From assembly GCA_016748015.1 (NCBI GenBank), contig JAAOMT010000295.1, positions 1,414,748 through 1,478,747 of the forward strand: a DNA stretch of 64,000 bases. The letters run 5' to 3'. The notes under the pieces are model-generated. The model was not told the DNA's origin. It did no database searches and saw only the letters and a program-made list of their open reading frames with translations. Below, in pieces: positions 58,165-64,000 of this stretch (position 1 is the first letter of the stretch; every line of letters begins with the position of its first letter). Both the position numbers and the translations under genes were made by a program. Source of the stretch: Geosiphon pyriformis (lineage: Eukaryota; Glomeromycota; Glomeromycetes; Archaeosporales; Geosiphonaceae).

Positions 58165-61100
58165 CTAAGCACCTATATGAACAGAGACCTCACCCCCTAT
58201 GCCTGAAAAAAACAAACAAGACTTACGGAACCCAAAACCAACACCAATCACTTCAGCAACACCCAGCAGCCGGGTCATGCCAGATAACAGTCCTAAAAAA
58301 AGCCCAGAAATTGGAACAGGAGCAGACCCATCACACAGAATAAGCCCATTTCTTTCCATGAATGCACAGTGCTTGGCACAAACCAACCAAATGTTTTCCC
58401 AAAAAGCCAAACTGAACTCACGCACAAAGGCCACAATGTTCTGACTTGCTATCCTGGAATCCTTGAAGACAGAAACAGACTCATGAAACCAATCCTTAAA
58501 AACAAAATCCTTGTACAGAGCAGTACTAACTGAAACGTTAAACACACAAGTGGACAGCAGCCGTGAGACATCTGAGGAAAAATGAGCCAGACCAGAGCGC
58601 ACACCCCAAACTGCCACATGAGCGTCCAACAACCGAGCATGACCATTGGCATCAAATAGACAAGAAAAAGCATAGTCTGAGACCTCAACATCACCACAGA
58701 ACAAACACACCACACTGGGATAGCACTTATCATAAAGCCGCTTATGCACAGCGACAGGGAGCCAATGGTGCAATGCCTTCATAAAGTAGGTCCGGAAACC
58801 AGCCATCCGCTTGCTAGTGAAGCCAACAGCCATGTGAGAATCCAGATGCCAAACCAGCGATGACCTAAACCAATCAATATCTGTATGCAGGCTACCTGCC
58901 ACCACCCCAGTACCACAACTGACTTCCCAATGTGCATGATGAACAGACTGAAAAACATCCTGAACAAAATGCCTAGAATTACCAGAAATAGCTGCACCAC
59001 CACCCCTAAGATAGCGTTCATTGACAGAATGAGACAGATGCTACCCAAAGAGAGCTGCAGTTCTGGCCAACTTATCAGCCCATTCATTGCCTAAAACCCC
59101 TGAGTGTTCTTTGACCTTATACCAATTAACTCTTAAATTCTTATGACAAATAATATTCACTATATGATGGTGTTCAATCCAACACCAATTCCTAAAATCC
59201 AGATGAGCCAATTCCATCTCCAACTTGTAAGCATCCAAAGCATTCTGACTGTTCGAGAACAAGTCAACTGAGTGAGAAGAAGGGACGCACTTGAGCGCCA
59301 GAGCAATGGCCTTCAGTTCTGTCAAGGTAGAAGACATCAAACCAGATACTCCTACACCCAAACCCATACCAATGTCCTCAAAAAAAACAGCAGCTCCAGC
59401 TTTCATATTGACTGTCCCTAAATCACTTAAAAATCCATCTGTATAAATGAAAAGATGACCAATATTGGAATCAACCAAACTGGCACCAATGATGCCAAAC
59501 TCACAAGACCGAAGAACATCCGAAAAGGCACAACCAGCCAAAAGCGTGGAACAGACAGGAAGAGGAGACACACCATCAAGAAAATGAACAGACAGCTCAA
59601 ACCAAGCAAGAACTGGACCATGTGGGTCCAACTGCTTCCATCATTTGAAGGTCTTTCATTCGAAAACAGCCCCATTTCGGTCCCATAGCTGATCCATGAA
59701 AGCAATCCTATAACGCTGAAGTAAAGAGACACACTTGACATAATTTGATTCACCAAGAACAAAGGACATAAGGGTTCCATCCCGCCGATGAAAAGCACTA
59801 ATCAGAGAGCCATCCAATAACAAATCACACCCAGAGAAAATATGCACCACACCTGCCAGAAAATTATTAAGAGAGTTGATCTTTACACGGATCGGACACT
59901 GCAAAAAATGTAGTGGACGCCAGCAGAAGACCTGCAGATCATGCGACTGGTGAGAAAATAGACACCCCAAAATTTCAACAGAGTTCATGAAAAAAACAAC
60001 TGAAGCCAATTTACTCTTAGCCTGAATCTGCTCAAAAGTCTTCAAACCATACAGAAAGGGATGATAAATCACATCATTGGGGAAATCACATGGCAAACCA
60101 GACTTAGATCTTAAGCCCTTACAAATCAAAGTGTCTCATTTTTTACAAGCACTAATAGGAATGTAACTAAACTGTGTTCTATATCCAACGATAAGAAAGA
60201 GAACCACCGAAACCAAATATGAAAACTGCTTATCAGACACTGTCTTTTTCAGGACCAAATTAGAAAAGAACTGGACATCAGAATGTGCCTTAGCCAAGCT
60301 AGGCTTCAAAAGATCTTCAGTTGACAAATAGATCCCCAAATAGCGATGCGATTTCCCCTTCTTGGCAATAGAAATAGGTGACCCGCTGATCAATAAAGAG
60401 GAAGCCATACTATCACAATTGATGGGGATAGCAACAGTCTTATTATTATTAATCGAGATGTCATTGATATTAAAAAATTCACTAACAATGTTGAGGATGT
60501 GCTGTGTAGCACTTTGACTGCTGCCAACTCATATAGTATCATCAACAAAGGCATCCGCTGCAAAAAATAAAGATACACCAGCCCAAGACTCAATACAACC
60601 ACATCCGAAAATAAAATGAAAATTCAATCTGTAACCACACCCATCTGTCTGCCTCTTAACTTCACACAAAAGGGGATCATAAAATATGTACCAAAAGAGT
60701 GGTGAAAACACCTCCCCCTGGTCCAAGCCATCATGCACCTTATACCTGTCTGTCAAACCAAAATCCATCATAACCCTGTTGATGCAATCACTGTGAATAC
60801 CGCCAAAAAACCTAATGAACCTGCTGCACATTTTTATCCTAACCAAACTGTCCTGAAGGTGTTCCCACTCAACAGAATCATAAGCTTTCTGCATGTCCTG
60901 CAATACCAACCAGAGCTCACGATTCTTCTCCAAAGCATCCTCAATAACTGAACCAATGGCAAAAATGAGAGACTGTGTCATCGTGCTCTTCAAAACCAAA
61001 AAATTGTTCCTATGCAGAACATTAAAAGTACTACAAGCCAACAAGATCTTATCTGAAAGAATCTTGAAGAGAATCTTGCGGGCAGTCTCAATCAAGGCAA

Positions 61101-62853
61101 TAAGTTAAGTGTTTGTAAGAACTCTTTCCCACTCATACAGCTTAGGAATCATTGAGACCCAAGCTTCCTTTCAAGCACTAAGCACTGACTTATGAATTAA
61201 ACAAGAATTTAGAAGCACCAAAAGCATATCCAAAATTGATTTGTCACAGTGTTTCCAGAGCTTGTTTGAAATTTCAGAGAGACCAGCAGTCTTGTCTTCA
61301 GGCAGACCAGAAACCACACTGAACAACTCATTGAAACCAACAGGACATATTACACCAGAAAATGCACCATCAAAGACATACTCCAAAGGCTTGTATTGGC
61401 GAGACCAATTATCAGAGATATCAGGCACCACCTTGTGCTTCCTGGTCCAGTCTTTCATGATTCCATCTACCCTAGCTTTGACTAAGCTGGGCTCCAAAAT
61501 CAACTTGTCTCCTACAACTAGATGATCCAGTACCACTTTGCAAAAGGAACGCTTCAAAACACTCCTGATGGTGCGACCCTTGTCTGATTCAAAACTTTCT
61601 ATCCTCCTATCAATAACTGCCTTGATACAGAATTCCTCAGTACGTCTGGATTTTAGCAACTTAGCAGAGCGGTAAGACTTTCTCACCTTAGCCAGAGCCG
61701 AGCGAATCATGTTAAAATTGGAACCTGACAGAAACAAAGACTTCACCACCAAAGCACCATTAACATCGAGTCTCTTCCACGTATTCAACAACAACACAAA
61801 TTCTACACTAGACAACAAATGAGATGCCTTAACCAGCTTGAACACAAGCAACTCAAGCTTGTGAAACCTAGAAGAACCCTTGGTAAAAACCTCATCATAA
61901 CCCTTAAACCATTTCTTTTTGAATGTTCCAACTGCTGAGAGAATCATTATTTTGCGCATAATGTCCTACATAACATCCAAATCTGAAGATTTCACAGAGG
62001 CAGTGAAATTACTCGAGCACATTATGCTATTGGCCAACATAGCATCCTTAAAATTGTTCCACCCTTTCTTGCCAGCATCTCTAAAATCGAACTTCCAACA
62101 ATCTTTATTAGTCTGCTTGTGCATTGAGTTCAGCTAAGAGTCAAGCAAGCCACCCAAACCCACAGAAACAGAAACAGCCTTATAATCAGTATCAAAAAAG
62201 TCCTCAACACCAGTCACATCACAATCCACCACAGCATTGATCAAGCTTGAAGAGATGAACATATAGTCAATAGTTTTGACAATACCACAAAAGTTGCCCC
62301 ATATTGGCATCTTAGTAAGCATACTTCCACTCAAGACATTAACCAGACCCAGGTCAAAGCATTTTTTGAAACTGGCATTCTTACGAGCACCATTCTTATT
62401 GAAGTTGCCACCCAAGACCACAAAAAATGATTCATTTACTGCCTTAGCAATTAAAGAATTGATGTCGCCAGCCTGTAAGAATTAGACACTTGAAGAGGCA
62501 CCAGCATAGAGACCCAAAACAGAAACCGAAAGTTTATTCTTGAAGAGAAATCTGATGGAGAAAAGCCAGCCAGACACCTCAGAAACCTTATAAACATGCT
62601 TAGCCAAAGAATTGTCCATGACAATTGCCACATCAGAACCAAGACAACCAGAATCCAAACCAGAAGTGAACACCTGAACACCATCAAACTTGCCAGCAAT
62701 CCACAGTTTAACCTTATCTTTAAGTTTAAATTCTGTGAAAATTGAAACCAAATTACTCATATCAAAGTGCCAGCAAACAACATCTGTCTGTTTAGCAGAG
62801 TTATTCAAGCCCCAAACATTACAAGTAGCAAACTTCCAAACCAACTGACTCAT
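58165..62853 (-). pseudogene. LINE-1C ORF2: endonuclease, RT, RNase H, zinc finger
   Basis: Start ATG 62,853. Endonuclease pieces lie at 62,482-62,853 and 62,134-62,421 (TCNVWGL, TEFKL, GGNFNKNG, TIDYMFI). The linker spans 61,171-61,959. RT covers 60,529-61,095 with motif A LQDMQKAYDSV, motif B GLDQGEVFSPLFWYI and motif C AFVDDTI, all intact. RT connection parts are at 60,136-60,408 and 59,656-60,129. RNase H at 59,041-59,631 has YTDGFL, TELKAIALAL, FSNSQNALDA (third catalytic Asp to Asn) and HSGVLGNEWAD. The C-terminal domain at 58,165-58,905 has CLFCGDVEVSDYAFSC, in which the expected His is Tyr. A handful of stops disable it. Confidence 0.9.
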
Positions 62854-64000
62854 TAAAAAAAAGAGAGAGCCGATAAACCCGAACCAGAACACAAAAGATC
62901 TAACCTAGCCAAAACAGAACTGACAGAAGTCTCTAGAGCCAACATCTTAGACTCCAAACCATCCACCTTGGTAGTAAGAACCCTTGAGCTACTCAAATTG
63001 AAGCCAGCACTCATATCAATACTTGGAGAATGGGGATTGAACAATGCCAACTCACCATCCAGAGCCATGTCAGAATCCAAAACAGAGGCCAAAGGCACAG
63101 AGCCAACTAAAAGAGGGGCACCAGAAGATGGAACCATGGACACCAATTCAACAAAACTCAATTTTCTTAAAATATCAGACACTTGGTCAGCCAACAACTC
63201 GAGAGAGCATTCCAAAGACGCCAAGCAAACATTCAAAGAAGAATTGGTAATTGTAGAAGAGAGAGAACCATCACCCAAATCTGAGGTTGTATGGGGAGAA
63301 AAACCAACACCAAGACCAGAACCAGAAGGAGAGCCACCAGAAAGGGAAGCAAGAGAGACTACCTGAGCCTATGATTTGCCACCAAAGGCAGCAGGGCAAG
63401 ATATAAGAACATTTTTCTTTGCATATAACTTGGCCAACTGGAAACAATCCACACCAGGAGCATGTCTTTTATTAAAAATATTCAAGAGATCAGAAGACAA
63501 CATATCTGATGTATTACATTCTAGAGCCAAATGACCAAGACGCCCACATTTTCCACACTGAACCAAATCCAACATAGTCCAAGAAAGACAAACACCACCA
63601 AAAACAGGCTCAGTAAGAAAAGCAAAATTCAGGTCATTCTCAGATTTGAAGCCAACCACAGCACAACAAACTCTATTGCCAGTGTTCAATAAACAATTAA
63701 TGATGCAAATTCTGCCACTAGTTTTATTCAGAAGATTACTAAGATCATGTGCAGTTGTTCCCACCAGCAATGTAAACAGAAGTGCCCTAAAACAATCCCT
63801 AAAGGCCCAGATATCACGATCCCCCATGGCTTTTGCTACACGCACAGAATTTTTCTCAATTAAGAAGGACTATTTCGAAGCCAATTGCTCCGTCTGTTCC
63901 AATTTGGCGAATTCCACCACAGCTTTCTGCCACATTCCGATCAGCTGAATTTTGATTGATTTAATTTCTCCAAATTCAGACACTGCAGCGACAATCATAT
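62853..64000 (-). pseudogene. LINE-1C ORF1: RRM-like, CCHC knuckle, coiled coil (partial)
   Basis: An RRM-like half is visible at 63,845-63,570 (AFRDCFRALLFTLLVGTTAH, GRICIINCLL). An intact knuckle CGKCGRLGHLALEC lies at 63,516-63,557. A Ser/Pro-rich spacer precedes the last segment (62,853-63,278) with SLECSLELLADQVSDILRKL and a heptad-like VDGLESKMLALETSVSSVLA. Stop TAA overlaps the ORF2 ATG. A TAG at ~63,370 and another near 63,870 break the frame. The N-terminus is beyond the window. Confidence 0.8.

Larger units (their letters stand above)
58030..64000 (-). mobile_element. LINE-1 copy C, minus strand, 5' end outside the window
   Basis: The 3' A-rich tail lies at 58,030-58,048, followed (in + coordinates) by the family 3' UTR, ORF2 and most of ORF1. 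GC is high compared with the flanks. It differs from LINE-1B in sequence by a good margin, so the two are separate insertions, possibly different subfamilies. Confidence 0.9.

Noticed and set aside
62968-63366. 132-codon + strand ORF with many Pro/Glu
   Set aside because: Antisense to LINE-1C ORF1, which has a CCHC knuckle in the sense frame.

Overview
The window looks like nuclear DNA of a filamentous fungus with a very AT-rich, transposon-filled genome. The best match to what I know is an arbuscular mycorrhizal fungus (Glomeromycotina, Rhizophagus-like). This is an inference from base composition, from the style of the decayed LTR and LINE polyproteins, and from one short-intron gene for a fungal AP-1/HapX-type bZIP factor. 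I see no rRNA, tRNA or CRISPR array.

Layout. 1-6,890: decayed Ty3/Gypsy element (family Gypsy-1, copy A, + strand). 7,729-10,895: decayed LINE (family LINE-1, copy A, + strand), with a second LINE scrap at 11,690-11,925. 12,070-17,620: a distinct island of higher GC with CpG, holding the only intact host gene, a three-exon bZIP transcription factor (14,080-15,983), preceded by a perfect CRE palindrome and several CCAAT boxes. 17,621-19,654: AT-rich DNA I cannot assign. 19,655-41,568: nested retrotransposons. These are Gypsy-1 copies B and C (- strand), a solo Gypsy-1 LTR, an ORF1-only LINE insertion (LINE-3), a nearly complete second LINE family (LINE-2, 27,753-33,143) inside Gypsy-1C with a 15-bp target duplication, LINE-2 3' scraps, and a second Ty3/Gypsy family (Gypsy-2, 33,718-40,375, + strand) whose polyprotein contains a dUTPase domain. 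One Gypsy-2 LTR and a further solo Gypsy-2 LTR sit in the same Gypsy-1 LTR. 41,882-48,600: LINE-1B (- strand). 48,947-49,672: extremely decayed Gypsy-1 LTR. 49,936-57,362: Gypsy-1D, complete with both LTRs. 58,030-64,000: LINE-1C (- strand), running off the right edge.

How the parts work. LINE-1 has an RRM/CCHC nucleic-acid-binding ORF1 and an ORF2 with endonuclease, reverse transcriptase, RNase H and a C-terminal zinc finger; in copy C the two ORFs overlap at TAATG. Gypsy-1 has gag, protease, RT, RNase H, integrase and then a further conserved frame of unknown function ending inside the 3' LTR. All copies carry stops and lost catalytic residues. Where I aligned copies, the differences are almost all C-to-T or G-to-A transitions, as expected from cytosine deamination or a RIP-like process. 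The bZIP gene escapes this decay.
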